A DNA stretch of 64,000 nt from Bin87 sp965203195 (GTDB taxonomy: Bacteria > Chloroflexota > Dehalococcoidia > Lucifugimonadales > UBA3495): the NCBI GenBank assembly GCA_965203195.1, contig OZ241860.1, positions 3,100,001 through 3,164,000 on the forward strand, in the 5' to 3' direction. Both the position numbers and the translations under genes were made by a program. Position 1 is the stretch's first letter. Every line of letters begins with the position of its first letter. Below the pieces are notes generated by a model. That model was not told where the DNA came from and made no database searches. It worked only from the letters and a program-made list of their open reading frames with translations. This document shows, piece after piece, positions 8,184 to 16,226 of the stretch.

Positions 8184-8876
8184 TTAGGTGGTTTGGTTGA
8201 TCAGGCCCTGCTCTTGCAGCAACGCCAGCAGGTTGTGCTCCGTCCACACCGTCCCCAACTTTTCACGTCGCCGCAACTCACGATTGTGCCGCTCCAAACG
8301 CGACGTCGTCCGATGCTCCACCCGCCCCGTCGCCAAGTGACTCAGTCCTTTGGACAGCGCTTTCTCACACCAGTAACGCGCTGTCCCAGCCGTCGCCCGC
8401 ATAATCCGCCGCGCCCATGCCCGACCCTCCGCCAAACTAGTCGCGTCCAACAGCCGCCGCGCCGCCGCAAACCCCGCCATCCCAATGTTCCGCCGATACT
8501 CCCGCAGCAGGTGAAACGCGCACAGCTGATGCGGCGCCTCCCCGCCATAAACCAGCTCAATCCTCGCCGCAATGGCCCCGTCCCCATCGCTGACCAGATG
8601 CTGCGGATGCTGCGCCCCCTGCTGCCAGGCCAAGTCAATCACTTCGGCCCAGGAACCAAAAGCCCCCAACGCCGTTCCCGTAGCGGCAGCGCGGATTACC
8701 TTCAGTTCGGTACGCCCCCGGCGGGTTCTCGTCCACAGGCCATCCATTTCCAGCGTTCCGTCCGGCGGCAACTCCGGCACGGCCAAAGGCACCTTCCGCA
8801 GCCACTGGCAGACCGTACTCTTGACGCAGCCCACCCAGTTCCCGGCGCGGGCGTAGCTCAATCCCTGCGCGGCCAA
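8184..8876 (-). CDS. Transposase, C-terminal frame (ORF B)
   Basis: A 230-aa frame with features of a DDE transposase of the ISLre2/ISKra4/Mutator-like kind: LEMDGLWTRTRRG (first Asp), HLVSDGDGAIA (second Asp), QLCAFHLLREYRR, and a C-terminal TSRLERHNRELRRREK that likely supplies the Glu. The only start is a TTG at 8876. It is more likely expressed by -1 frameshifting from the upstream frame at a run of seven A (minus strand, 8902-8896), which would join RFSKK to NRDIAISLAAQGL. The family assignment is tentative. Confidence 0.82.
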   Translation of the reverse strand: MAAQGLSYARAGNWVGCVKSTVCQWLRKVPLAVPELPPDGTLEMDGLWTRTRRGRTELKVIRAAATGTALGAFGSWAEVIDLAWQQGAQHPQHLVSDGDGAIAARIELVYGGEAPHQLCAFHLLREYRRNIGMAGFAAARRLLDATSLAEGRAWARRIMRATAGTARYWCEKALSKGLSHLATGRVEHRTTSRLERHNRELRRREKLGTVWTEHNLLALLQEQGLINQTT

Positions 8877-9172
8877 ACTGATGGCGATGTCACGGTTTTT
8901 TTGGAAAACCGCTGGTGGCGCATTTCATCGCCCAGCAGCGTCATGCCGCCGGCCATACGCCGACACTGCCCGCAGCGGAACACAGGGATTTGCAGGCGGA
9001 CTTCGCCGTAGCTGGTGGCAATGGCGCGGGCGTAGCGATGGTGGCGGTGCATGGCCAAACAGCAACGGTCGCAGAGGGGTTGGTAATCGTCCAAGGCTTG
9101 TTGCAGGGCGGCTTGGAGTTGGGCGGGGATTTGGCGTTCCAGTTGGGTTTCCAGGTGGTCCAGCAGTCCCAT
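8858..9172 (-). CDS. Transposase, N-terminal frame (ORF A)
   Basis: About 104 aa from the ATG at 9172. It holds a zinc-ribbon-like pair of cysteine motifs (CDRCC and CGQCRR) and a helical N-terminus (DHLETQLERQIPAQL). The frame stops 18 nt inside ORF B. The overlap contains the seven-A run where a -1 slip would give one ~330-residue transposase, the usual design for frameshift-controlled ISs. Confidence 0.78.
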   Translation of the reverse strand: MGLLDHLETQLERQIPAQLQAALQQALDDYQPLCDRCCLAMHRHHRYARAIATSYGEVRLQIPVFRCGQCRRMAGGMTLLGDEMRHQRFSKKTVTSPSVWPRRD

Positions 9173-9286
9173 AGCGGCGCATCTCCAGCGGGGGGTAGGG
9201 CGAGCATTGTACCCCCATTTTATAACCAAACCACCTAAAACGAAACGCTACCGCCCATTCGGTATTCTCAACATAAACTGGTGTTG

Positions 9287-9295
9287 TGCTATAAT
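9287..9295 (+). promoter_or_regulatory. Extended -10 promoter of the IS1-like element
   Basis: TGCTATAAT lies 32 nt before the insA ATG. No good -35 box is seen at 17 bp. The second IS1-like copy and the remnant near 55.9 kb also carry a TATAAT at the corresponding place. Confidence 0.6.
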
Positions 9296-9326
9296 CAGGC
9301 CATCCGGTTTTTAGGAGGTCGGAACC

Positions 9327-9677
9327 ATGGCCCGTCCCCGCGTCTATCGCCACCAGGCGCGCTGCCCCGAATGCGGCTCCAACTGGATGCCTAAAGACGG
9401 GCATTCCAAAGGCCGCCAGGTCTATCACTGCGGCGATTGCGGTCGCCGCTGCATTCCCGAAGCCGCTTATCATCGCCCCGGCGCCGCCGACAAGGAGCGC
9501 GCTATGGCGATGTACCGGGAAGGCAGCTCGTTGCGCGCCATAGGCCGGATTTTCGGGGTCAGCGCCCAGGCGGTGAGCGTATGGGTCAAAAAGGGGGGCG
9601 CGCCGCGCGGTCCCGGATGCGGCGGCGGAGCGGACAGCGCAGCCCCTGTGTTGCCGGCATTCAGCCGGCGGCGGTGA
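9327..9677 (+). CDS. insA: IS1-type InsA (DNA-binding frame)
   Basis: A 116-aa frame with an N-terminal zinc finger (CPECGSNWMPKDGHSKGRQVYHC then CGDC pattern, cysteines in CxxC pairs) and a helix-turn-helix (SLRAIGRIFGVSAQAVSVWV). This is the IS1 InsA layout. An A5G6 run at 9588-9598 is suited to a -1 slip into the InsB frame. Confidence 0.88.
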   Translation: MARPRVYRHQARCPECGSNWMPKDGHSKGRQVYHCGDCGRRCIPEAAYHRPGAADKERAMAMYREGSSLRAIGRIFGVSAQAVSVWVKKGGAPRGPGCGGGADSAAPVLPAFSRRR

Positions 9678-10093
9678 TTGCCTGGGATGAGATGTGGACT
9701 TATCAGAAGGCGCGGCGTCAGGGCAAGCGGCAGGAGTTGTGGGTGTGGACGGCGGTGGTAGAGGAGGACGATGGCCGGCGGTGGGCGGACTTTGAGGTGG
9801 GCAGTCGGGGGGCGGAACCCTTTCTGCGGTTGTACGCGCGCTTGCCGGAGGCGAAGTTGTACCGCAGCGATGGGCTGCGGGTGTATCGGGAGTGGCTGCC
9901 GGCGGGGCGTCATGTGGTGGGCAAGGGCGGGGCGGTGAACTGGAACGAGGGGTTGCATTCGGAGTGTCGGACGCGGCTGAACCGGCTGGGCCGTAGGATG
10001 AAGGGGTGCAGGGAGAGTCGGGATCTGCTGGGGCGCTCGCTGGCGCTGGTGCTGGAGTGCTGGACGGCAAAACCTAATGCCAGTTTATGTTGA
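9581..10093 (+). CDS. insB: IS1-type InsB transposase frame
   Basis: Catalytic DDE frame of the IS1 transposase in the -1 frame relative to InsA. Visible motifs are WDEMWTYQ (first Asp/Glu region), LYRSDGLRVY (second Asp) and NEGLHSECRTRLNRLGRR, the IS1 C-terminal signature. The coordinate start is an in-frame ATG in the slip region; the natural product is probably an InsA-InsB fusion. The stop codon lies inside the right inverted repeat. Confidence 0.87.
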   Translation: MGQKGGRAARSRMRRRSGQRSPCVAGIQPAAVIAWDEMWTYQKARRQGKRQELWVWTAVVEEDDGRRWADFEVGSRGAEPFLRLYARLPEAKLYRSDGLRVYREWLPAGRHVVGKGGAVNWNEGLHSECRTRLNRLGRRMKGCRESRDLLGRSLALVLECWTAKPNASLC

Positions 10094-10111
10094 GAATACC
10101 GCCCGTTCCGG

Positions 10112-11321
10112 TCAGGGCTATCGCATATGGATTTTGGTGAATTGGGACAGGATGCTGATGAGAAAGCCATCGTCCCAACCCGCCCGCTTCAGCTTGCCGC
10201 GCATTGAACCTTTGCTCGCCTCCAACCGCGCCAAATTCAACGCCAGCTTCCGCAGCAACGCCAGGTTCTCGGCGCAATGCCCCTTCCGGTTCCGCGCCTG
10301 ATCCTCGTTGCAGGTCACATCCAACACCCAGTGCAGCCGATTCTCAATCCCCCAATGACCCCGCACAATGTAGTTGAACCGTTCCGCCGCGCACACTTCG
10401 CTCAGCAGATAGTAGCGGATCTGTTCACTTTCGGCCCCGTCCTGCCGCCGGATGGCAGTCACTTTGCCCACTGCGGACAGGCCCGGCCAATGATGCGTTT
10501 CCTGTAGCCAATCCACATCGGAACTGACGCTGGCAATGCGGGTTTCAATGCGCCCGTGTCCTTTGCTGATTTGAGTGTCATGAGCCAGCGGCGTGGACGG
10601 GTCGTCCAGAAACAACTGTACATCATCCCGCAGCGTGGCCTGATTGCCTTTCAGAGCCAGGGCATAGTCGCCGCCTTGCTCAATCACCTGCTGCGCCACT
10701 TGACGCTGGCAATGCATAGCGTCAGCAGTAACCACTTTGCCGCGCAAAGTCAGCATTTCCAGCAGCCTGGGCAACGCTGTAATTTCGTTGGATTTGTCGT
10801 CCACAGCCAGTTGTCCCAACACCAAGCGTTGTTCTTCGGCCCAGGCGCTGACCAGATGCAGCGGGGAGAGTTGCTCGGCCCGGTCGTAAGAGCGGCGCAA
10901 AGTTTTCCCGTCCACCGCCAGTATGCCTTCGTTGCCTTCGGCGAACTGCCGCATAAAGCCGATGAACCACTGCTGGAAAGCGGCGGGATCCAGCATACCC
11001 AGCAGCCGCGAAAAAGTATCGTGGCTGGGGATGCCGTTTTCCAGTTTGAGGAAGGATTGGAGGAGTTCCCGTTTGGCGTGGCCGAAAAGTTCCATGTCGG
11101 TGCAAGTCTGGCCGCCGCAGAGCATAGCGCAGAAGGCGATGACCAGGATGTCGTGGAGGGAATGGCGGCGGGCGTTGCTGGCGCGGAGGTCTTCCAGGGC
11201 GCTGAACAGGTCGGCGGACTCGGTCATGGCGGCGTCACCTCTACCTCACGCCACGCTACGCCAGGCGGCGTTGGCCACTATCATACCGAACACCGCAATT
11301 TCCCATATGCGATAGCCCTGA
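10112..11321 (-). mobile_element. ISAs1-family element
   Basis: Perfect 19-bp inverted repeats (TCAGGGCTATCGCATATGG) at 10112-10130 and 11303-11321 enclose one full-length transposase gene. It starts 2 bp after the flanking copy of the IS1-like duplication. No target duplication is visible. Confidence 0.94.
10118..11227 (-). CDS. ISAs1-family transposase
   Basis: A 369-aa full-length DDE transposase. The catalytic Asp regions are ILAVDGKTLRRSYD and VVTADAMHCQRQ, and the Glu region is RGHWGIENRLHWVLDV, followed by ARNRKGHCAENLALLRK. All three motifs are typical of the ISAs1 family (DUF4338/H-repeat type). The stop is inside the terminal repeat. The gene is intact, so the element could be active. 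Confidence 0.93.
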   Translation of the reverse strand: MTESADLFSALEDLRASNARRHSLHDILVIAFCAMLCGGQTCTDMELFGHAKRELLQSFLKLENGIPSHDTFSRLLGMLDPAAFQQWFIGFMRQFAEGNEGILAVDGKTLRRSYDRAEQLSPLHLVSAWAEEQRLVLGQLAVDDKSNEITALPRLLEMLTLRGKVVTADAMHCQRQVAQQVIEQGGDYALALKGNQATLRDDVQLFLDDPSTPLAHDTQISKGHGRIETRIASVSSDVDWLQETHHWPGLSAVGKVTAIRRQDGAESEQIRYYLLSEVCAAERFNYIVRGHWGIENRLHWVLDVTCNEDQARNRKGHCAENLALLRKLALNLARLEASKGSMRGKLKRAGWDDGFLISILSQFTKIHMR

Positions 11322-11640
11322 TAAATGACCAGGAGGGCCTTATCGTTGCGCGAAGCGCCGTGTATTATAAAAGCGATCGCAGATTTCTGCGTAATGGGTT
11401 GGCGTAACGGACTGCGTAATGGGTTGGCGTAACAGGCTGATCGAGAGCGGTATGGCGATCCGGGCCGGGCCGCCGGCTTGCCGCGCTTGACTTGCCGCAA
11501 CCGCTGCCGTTAAATGGCCGGCGGGCCCGGCAACGGAATGGATGCTCCCACCCTCAATGCCCGCCGCCGGCCCCAATTCTGCTATAACTGCGGTTCCGGG
11601 TCGCCAACCGGGACCGACCCACCAGACTGGAGGTTACCAA
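11322..11640. other. Intergenic stretch with a 22-bp direct repeat
   Basis: No gene is seen. CTGCGTAATGGGTTGGCGTA (22 bp with the following AC) occurs exactly twice, at 11387-11408 and 11412-11433. A TGCTATAAC extended -10 at 11580-11588 faces the Lin0512 gene. Confidence 0.6.
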
Positions 11641-11985
11641 ATGTCTCTCGTGCGCTGCGTTACCGAAATGGGTATGGGCGTGGACGTCCACGGCCTGGAT
11701 TATACGCTGGCGGCCAAACGCGCCGTCTTTGACGCCATCCACCACAGCAGCCTGGGTTTCGCCCGGCTGGTCGGCGCCACCGCCGACGATATGGTGGTTG
11801 CTGTAACCATCGGCGCCCCCCGCCCGGAAAAGGTCAACGCCGACGAGATCGCCGACTCCCTGCCCCACGGACGCGCCAATGTAACCGTCGTAACCGGCGG
11901 CCTGGAACTGCTGAATGACGACGGCAGCGACGGCACCCTGATTGCCAACGCCATCATCACCGTGAGCGTTGATGACGGCAAGTAG
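11641..11985 (+). CDS. Lin0512 family protein
   Basis: A 114-aa protein matching the Lin0512 family: MGMGVDVHGLDYTLAAKRAV near the N-terminus, an AIHHSSLGFARL segment and a paired beta ending (IITVSVDDGK). Its biochemical role is unknown. The ATG at 11641 has GGAGG 7 nt upstream. The last 14 nt overlap the next gene, so the two are probably co-translated. Confidence 0.85.
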   Translation: MSLVRCVTEMGMGVDVHGLDYTLAAKRAVFDAIHHSSLGFARLVGATADDMVVAVTIGAPRPEKVNADEIADSLPHGRANVTVVTGGLELLNDDGSDGTLIANAIITVSVDDGK

Positions 11986-12346
11986 GCCCATTCCCGCGCC
12001 GGACGCCGCGCCCGAGGCTGCCGCCAACAGCCGCATCTGTATGGAACAGTGCCGGGCAATGTGCTGTCGCGGCCCCCTCATCCTGCGCCTGGAGCCCGGC
12101 GAAATCGCCGCCTTCCGGGACGCCGCCGCCGACTTGGGCGTAACCGCGCACATCAGCCCGGCAGCCGACGGCGGCGGCAACCTGCTCTTTCTGGACCATC
12201 CCGGCGAGCATTGCCCGATGCTGGACGACGCCACCTCCGCCTGCCGCATTTACCACCGCCGCCCCCGGTGCTGCCGGGATTTCCCCCGCAAGCCGGAACC
12301 GGGCTGCGCCCTGTCCGGCTGGACGGAACAGGAGTCGTCGGCATAA
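11972..12346 (+). CDS. YkgJ-type cysteine cluster protein
   Basis: A 124-aa protein with eight or more cysteines arranged as CMEQCRAMCCRG near residue 25 and CPMLDDATSACRIYHRRPRCC toward the end. This is the zinc- or iron-chelating YkgJ/UPF0153 pattern. The ATG at 11972 lies inside the end of the Lin0512 gene; a TTG just before it is an alternative. The function is not established for the family. Confidence 0.82.
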   Translation: MTASRPIPAPDAAPEAAANSRICMEQCRAMCCRGPLILRLEPGEIAAFRDAAADLGVTAHISPAADGGGNLLFLDHPGEHCPMLDDATSACRIYHRRPRCCRDFPRKPEPGCALSGWTEQESSA

Positions 12347-12356
12347 ATCCCGTTTC

Positions 12357-13037
12357 TTACAGCAGGCGCGGCGCCGTAACCGGGCCGCTGCCATCATCGC
12401 CGGCGACGGGTTCGATCAGCTGCGGCCCCTCGTTGTCCGCCCGGTTGACCAGGCCCGACACTGCGCGCATCGTCATGTCCGGCCATTCCCGGCAAGCCAG
12501 CATTGCCCGCAAGGTATCAGGCGCCGAATCGCTGCCCAGCCATTCCTCCCAGAGCTCCGGCAGCAGGATGACGGGCATCCGGTGGTGAATCGGAGCGGTC
12601 AACTCGTTGGCGGCGCCGGTAATGATGGCGCCGGCATCGCCTGACCTGATGCCGGCAAAAGCCACCAGGCCCCCGGCGGTGGGATGAACCCACACCGGCG
12701 TTTTGCTGCCGGCCGGCCCCGGCGCCCATTCGTAAAACCCGTTGGCCGGGAACAGACAACGCCGCCGGGCGAAAGCCTCCCGAAATGCCGGGCGTTCCGT
12801 GATGGTCTCCGCCCTGGCGTTAAACAGAAGCCGCCCCGGCCCGCGCGCCCTTGCCAACCCCCAGCGCAACATCTCCGCAGTGCGCCCGCCGCCGCCGTCA
12901 GCCTCTACCACCAGCGCCGCCCCGGCCGGCGCAATGTTCCAGCGCGGACGATACCCGGCGCCAAATGCCGCCGGGTCAAACCCGAACTGCGCCGCCAGCT
13001 CCTCCGGCTCCGCAAAAAGCCCGTATCGTCCGCACAT
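12357..13037 (-). CDS. SOS-response-associated peptidase (SRAP, YedK/HMCES type)
   Basis: A 226-aa SRAP protein that crosslinks through Cys2 to abasic sites in single-stranded DNA. The required residues are visible: Cys2 directly after Met1, Asn73 (FNARAET), Glu103 (NGFYEW) and His152 (HHRMPVIL). The length is normal. It converges with the YkgJ-like gene and is followed upstream by the coiled-coil nuclease-like gene on the same strand. Confidence 0.95.
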   Translation of the reverse strand: MCGRYGLFAEPEELAAQFGFDPAAFGAGYRPRWNIAPAGAALVVEADGGGGRTAEMLRWGLARARGPGRLLFNARAETITERPAFREAFARRRCLFPANGFYEWAPGPAGSKTPVWVHPTAGGLVAFAGIRSGDAGAIITGAANELTAPIHHRMPVILLPELWEEWLGSDSAPDTLRAMLACREWPDMTMRAVSGLVNRADNEGPQLIEPVAGDDGSGPVTAPRLL

Positions 13038-13043
13038 AGCCGG

Positions 13044-14051
13044 CTAGACTTCCTCAGCGACTTCCAGAAAGACAACGCCTTCGGCGTCGGCCCGTTCCTG
13101 GTCCGGCGGGTCCAGGCGATAGCCGGCGACTACGGCAAAGGCGTCCGTCTGGAACACGACAGACAGGATGTCCGCCGATTCCCGGGCGCGTCCGATGTCG
13201 CTTTCGTCCAGCCGGGTGGACACTTCAACCGCAACCCATACCGTTGCGCGGTCGCTGCTGCGGCGCGCCTTCAGGATGATGTCAGTGGCCCTGAGGCGCT
13301 GTTCCTGCGACTCGCTGATCAGCCCGTCATCCGTCGCGTCGTAAATCGGCTCGATGAGCTCCGGGTGCGGGTGCAGCACGATGTTCTGCATTATCTCCGC
13401 ACGCCTCAATCCCAAAGCCTGGCTAACCAGGGGAATGATTTTGTTGCTGATCCTGATTTCCAGGAAGGTGCCCCTCATAGACCCAACTCGGTTTTTGACC
13501 ACATTCAAGTCGCCCTTGACTTCGGTCATGTCCTCCTTGACCTCAGCCATATCCCCCTTGACTTCGGTCATGTCATCCTTGACCACATTCAGGTCGCCCT
13601 TGACTTCGGTCATGTCATCCTTGAGCCCGGCGACATCCCCCTTGACTTCGGTCATATCATCCTTGAGTCCGGCAACATCGCCCTTGACCTCAGCCATATC
13701 CCCCTTGCGCTCGTCCGCCTCCCGGAGCATCTCCTCCTGGGTAGCCTGGATTTGCTGGACGGTAGCCGCGAGTCCGGCCACGGTCTCGTAAAGCCGCCGC
13801 AGGTCTTCGGACAGCTGGTCCACGATCTCATAAAGCCGCCGCAGGTCTTCAGACAGCCGGGCCACGGTCTCCGAGAGCCCGGCTACCGTCTCCGCCAGCT
13901 GGTCCAGCTTCGCCGCCAGCGCCGCTACCCGCTCCGGAAGGGCGACCAGTTCCTCGCCCAGCAGCAGCGAGCGCAAGGCCGTCGCCCAGCGCGGCTGCTC
14001 CTCAAGGATACGCGCCAGGTCCTCAATGGTATTTATTTCGGTGGTGGTCAT
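13044..14051 (-). CDS. Coiled-coil protein with PD-(D/E)XK nuclease-like C-terminus (DUF3782-like)
   Basis: A 335-aa protein. Residues 1-40 (IEDLARILEEQPRWATALR) are typical of a family common in filamentous and GC-rich bacteria. Residues 41-115 are heptad-rich. Residues 117-187 hold five near-identical 14-residue repeats (DDMTEVKGDVAGLK type) that are also repeated in DNA (about 13490-13700). The C-terminal domain has Asp257 (ATDIIL) and Glu276 (VAVEVS), a PD-(D/E)XK arrangement. The role is unknown; it may be a nuclease or a decayed nuclease fold on a long stalk. Confidence 0.8.
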   Translation of the reverse strand: MTTTEINTIEDLARILEEQPRWATALRSLLLGEELVALPERVAALAAKLDQLAETVAGLSETVARLSEDLRRLYEIVDQLSEDLRRLYETVAGLAATVQQIQATQEEMLREADERKGDMAEVKGDVAGLKDDMTEVKGDVAGLKDDMTEVKGDLNVVKDDMTEVKGDMAEVKEDMTEVKGDLNVVKNRVGSMRGTFLEIRISNKIIPLVSQALGLRRAEIMQNIVLHPHPELIEPIYDATDDGLISESQEQRLRATDIILKARRSSDRATVWVAVEVSTRLDESDIGRARESADILSVVFQTDAFAVVAGYRLDPPDQERADAEGVVFLEVAEEV

Positions 14052-14119
14052 CGCTGCCCCTCTCCCGTTAGTCCGATGTCCAGTGTACCATAATTTGAGC
14101 TCCGCCGCCCGAATACCCG

Positions 14120-15385
14120 TTATCCTGCATCCATTCCGGCCGGATCGTCTCCATATTGAGCATCCCCGCCGCCGGCCCCCGGCGGTATGTCGACGGGGCT
14201 CGCCCGGTTTGGGCCAATGTCGGGGCGGGCGGTTGCGCCGCCATCCGGCCGATCCGGCGCCGCAGGCCGCATCCCCTCCGGGAAACTCCCCGTCGCAAAA
14301 TGCAGCGTCCGCACCGGATAGTTGATGGCAATGCCCTCTGCCGTAAGCCGCGCGTGCAGCCGTTTGATCAGCTCGCTCCTCACCTCAAAACTGGCCAGCC
14401 GGTCGCGCGCCTGCATAAACAGCCAGAAATCTATGTTGCTTTCCCCAAAATTATCATACCCGAAATAGACGCCATAACCCGGAACCACGCCGATATGGTC
14501 GCGCTCCAGCTCCCGCATCACCTCAATGCTTGCCGCCTCCACCTGCCCCAGATCGCTTTCATAGGCCACTCCGCAGACCAGATAAACATTGACATACTCC
14601 TCCGGCTTGCTGTAGTTGGTGATAATGGTCTCCGCAAAGCGCGAGTTGGGAATGATGACCATATTATTCGTCCAGGTACGCAAGCGGGTGCTGCGCCAGT
14701 TGACATCTACCACATAGCCCGTAATGCCGTTTTCCATTTCAATGTAGTCGCCCGCGCTAACTAGGCCCTCGGTTATGACATAGGTGCCCGCGAACAGGTT
14801 GCTCAAAGTGGGTTGCAACGCCAAAGCCACCGCCAGCCCGCCAATGCCCAGCCCGGCAATCAGCGGGCTGATGTTAATGCCCACAATGTCCAGAGACACC
14901 ATGCCCGCCATGGCAAAAACCACAATGACTATGCCGCGCCGCGCCATCGGCAGCGCCCAGCTGCCGGCCCCGCCCGTTCCGCCGCCGGCCAGATACTCCT
15001 CAACCCAGCGCAGAACCGTCCCGCTGACCGCGTTAACCAGAACGGCGCTGATAACAACGGCGACCAGAGAGCTGATCCGGCCCGCGACATCGGCAATAGC
15101 CGGCGGCAAAGTCAGCGGAACCGCAATGGCCAGATAGACGCCCAGGAGGATAATGTAGGCAGTAACCGGCCACCGCGCGGCGCGCACAATGCGGTCATCC
15201 AGGCTGCCCCCGGAGAGACGCGTCGCCCGCAGCAGCAGCCGGAAAATCACCTTGCTGAACAGCAGGGCAACGGCAATGAACCCCGCCAGGATAGCCACGC
15301 TGAACAGCAGGTCAGCCCAGCCGGTTTCAATCCCGGCGGCAACGCCGGCCACCCCCGCCAGCCATTCCGCAAAAGCCTGCCCCAT
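14120..15385 (-). CDS. MscS-family mechanosensitive channel
   Basis: A 421-aa membrane protein with about five N-terminal membrane helices and the MscS pore/beta region (GIGGLAVALALQPTLSNLFAG, then GDYIEMENGITGYVVDVNWR, then NNMVIIPNSRFAETIITNYS). It would release solutes during osmotic downshock. The C-terminal 60 residues are Pro/Gly/Asp-rich and probably disordered. Confidence 0.93.
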   Translation of the reverse strand: MGQAFAEWLAGVAGVAAGIETGWADLLFSVAILAGFIAVALLFSKVIFRLLLRATRLSGGSLDDRIVRAARWPVTAYIILLGVYLAIAVPLTLPPAIADVAGRISSLVAVVISAVLVNAVSGTVLRWVEEYLAGGGTGGAGSWALPMARRGIVIVVFAMAGMVSLDIVGINISPLIAGLGIGGLAVALALQPTLSNLFAGTYVITEGLVSAGDYIEMENGITGYVVDVNWRSTRLRTWTNNMVIIPNSRFAETIITNYSKPEEYVNVYLVCGVAYESDLGQVEAASIEVMRELERDHIGVVPGYGVYFGYDNFGESNIDFWLFMQARDRLASFEVRSELIKRLHARLTAEGIAINYPVRTLHFATGSFPEGMRPAAPDRPDGGATARPDIGPNRASPVDIPPGAGGGDAQYGDDPAGMDAG

Positions 15386-15400
15386 CCGGCGCCCGCCCTG

Positions 15401-16207
15401 CTATCCCGATCCGGCGCCCCGCCGCCGGTATGCCGTTACCGCCGCCACCACCTGCGGCAGCGCATCGGCGGCCGCCCCGGCCAGCGCCACGCCCGACACC
15501 GCCGTCAGCCCCGTGGCTTCCGGGTTGACCTCAATCAGCTGCGCCCCGCCTTCCCGCGCCAGCAGGGGCAGCTGCGCCGCCGGGTTGACCGCCCCCGATG
15601 TGCCTACCAGCAGCATGACATCGCAGCGCCGGGCTTCCTCAAAGCAGGCATCCAGAACCGCCGGCGGGATGGCCTCGCCGAACATTACCGTGTCCGGCTT
15701 AATGACGCCCCCGCACTCCCCACACGCCGGCGGCCGGCCGCCGGTGATATACCCCTTCCGCGCCCGGCGCCACTCGCAGCTGATGCAACGCAGGTAGTTG
15801 CGGTTGCCGTGAATCTCCAGCAGGCGACCGCTGCCCGCCGCCCGGTGCAGCCCGTCCACATTCTGCGTAATAACCGACTTGATGACGCCCGCCTTTTCCA
15901 AATCGGCCAGCGCCAGATGCCCCGCATTGGGCCGGGCGCGGTCCACGGCGGCTTTGAGGTCGTATGTGGGGTTGCCCGGCGTAATTTCGTCATTAAGCCG
16001 GCGTTCCCACCAGCCTTGCGGATCCCGGACGAACTCGCCATAGGAAAGGTTGGCGGGCGGGCCGTACTTCGTCCACAGACCGCCGGGCCCCCGGAAAGAC
16101 GGAATGCCGCTGGCCACGGAGAGCCCCGCCCCGGTCAGAGCCACGGCGTAGCCGGCGCCGGACAGAACGGCGGCGGCGCGCTCAATATCGCCACTGGCAA
16201 CGCTCAT
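15401..16207 (-). CDS. cobB: NAD-dependent protein deacylase (sirtuin)
   Basis: A 268-aa Sir2 protein that removes acyl groups from lysine using NAD. The NAD-binding motif GAGLSVASGIPSFRG, the TQNVDGLH motif, the catalytic His in LEIHG, and four zinc cysteines (CISC and CGEC) are all present. It is encoded just downstream of recF with a 19-nt gap, probably in one transcript with it. Confidence 0.95.
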   Translation of the reverse strand: MSVASGDIERAAAVLSGAGYAVALTGAGLSVASGIPSFRGPGGLWTKYGPPANLSYGEFVRDPQGWWERRLNDEITPGNPTYDLKAAVDRARPNAGHLALADLEKAGVIKSVITQNVDGLHRAAGSGRLLEIHGNRNYLRCISCEWRRARKGYITGGRPPACGECGGVIKPDTVMFGEAIPPAVLDACFEEARRCDVMLLVGTSGAVNPAAQLPLLAREGGAQLIEVNPEATGLTAVSGVALAGAAADALPQVVAAVTAYRRRGAGSG

Positions 16208-16226
16208 ACAGCATACCGCCTTCGGT

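Larger units (their letters stand above)
8172..9250 (-). mobile_element. Insertion sequence with 27-bp perfect inverted repeats
   Basis: The arms at 8172-8198 and 9224-9250 are perfect 27-bp inverted repeats (TAGCGTTTCGTTTTAGGTGG...). Between them lie two overlapping transposase reading frames on the minus strand. No clean target duplication is visible. The motif GCCCGTTCC or a one-base variant lies on both sides (8161-8169 and 9253-9260), but it cannot be placed symmetrically at the ends. Confidence 0.92.
9261..10100 (+). mobile_element. IS1-family element, copy 1
   Basis: Terminal inverted repeats at 9261-9281 and 10080-10100 (GGTATTCTCAACATAAACTGG) are perfect over 21 bp. The flanks carry an 8-bp duplication with one mismatch (GCCCATTC at 9253-9260, GCCCGTTC at 10101-10108), as expected for IS1-type insertion. 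A TGCTATAAT extended -10 lies at 9287-9295, just inside the left end. Confidence 0.93.

Noticed and set aside
8161..10109. Composite transposon bounded by GCCCGTTCC
   Set aside because: The two elements inside are unrelated ISs with their own ends and nothing between them, so independent insertions are simpler.
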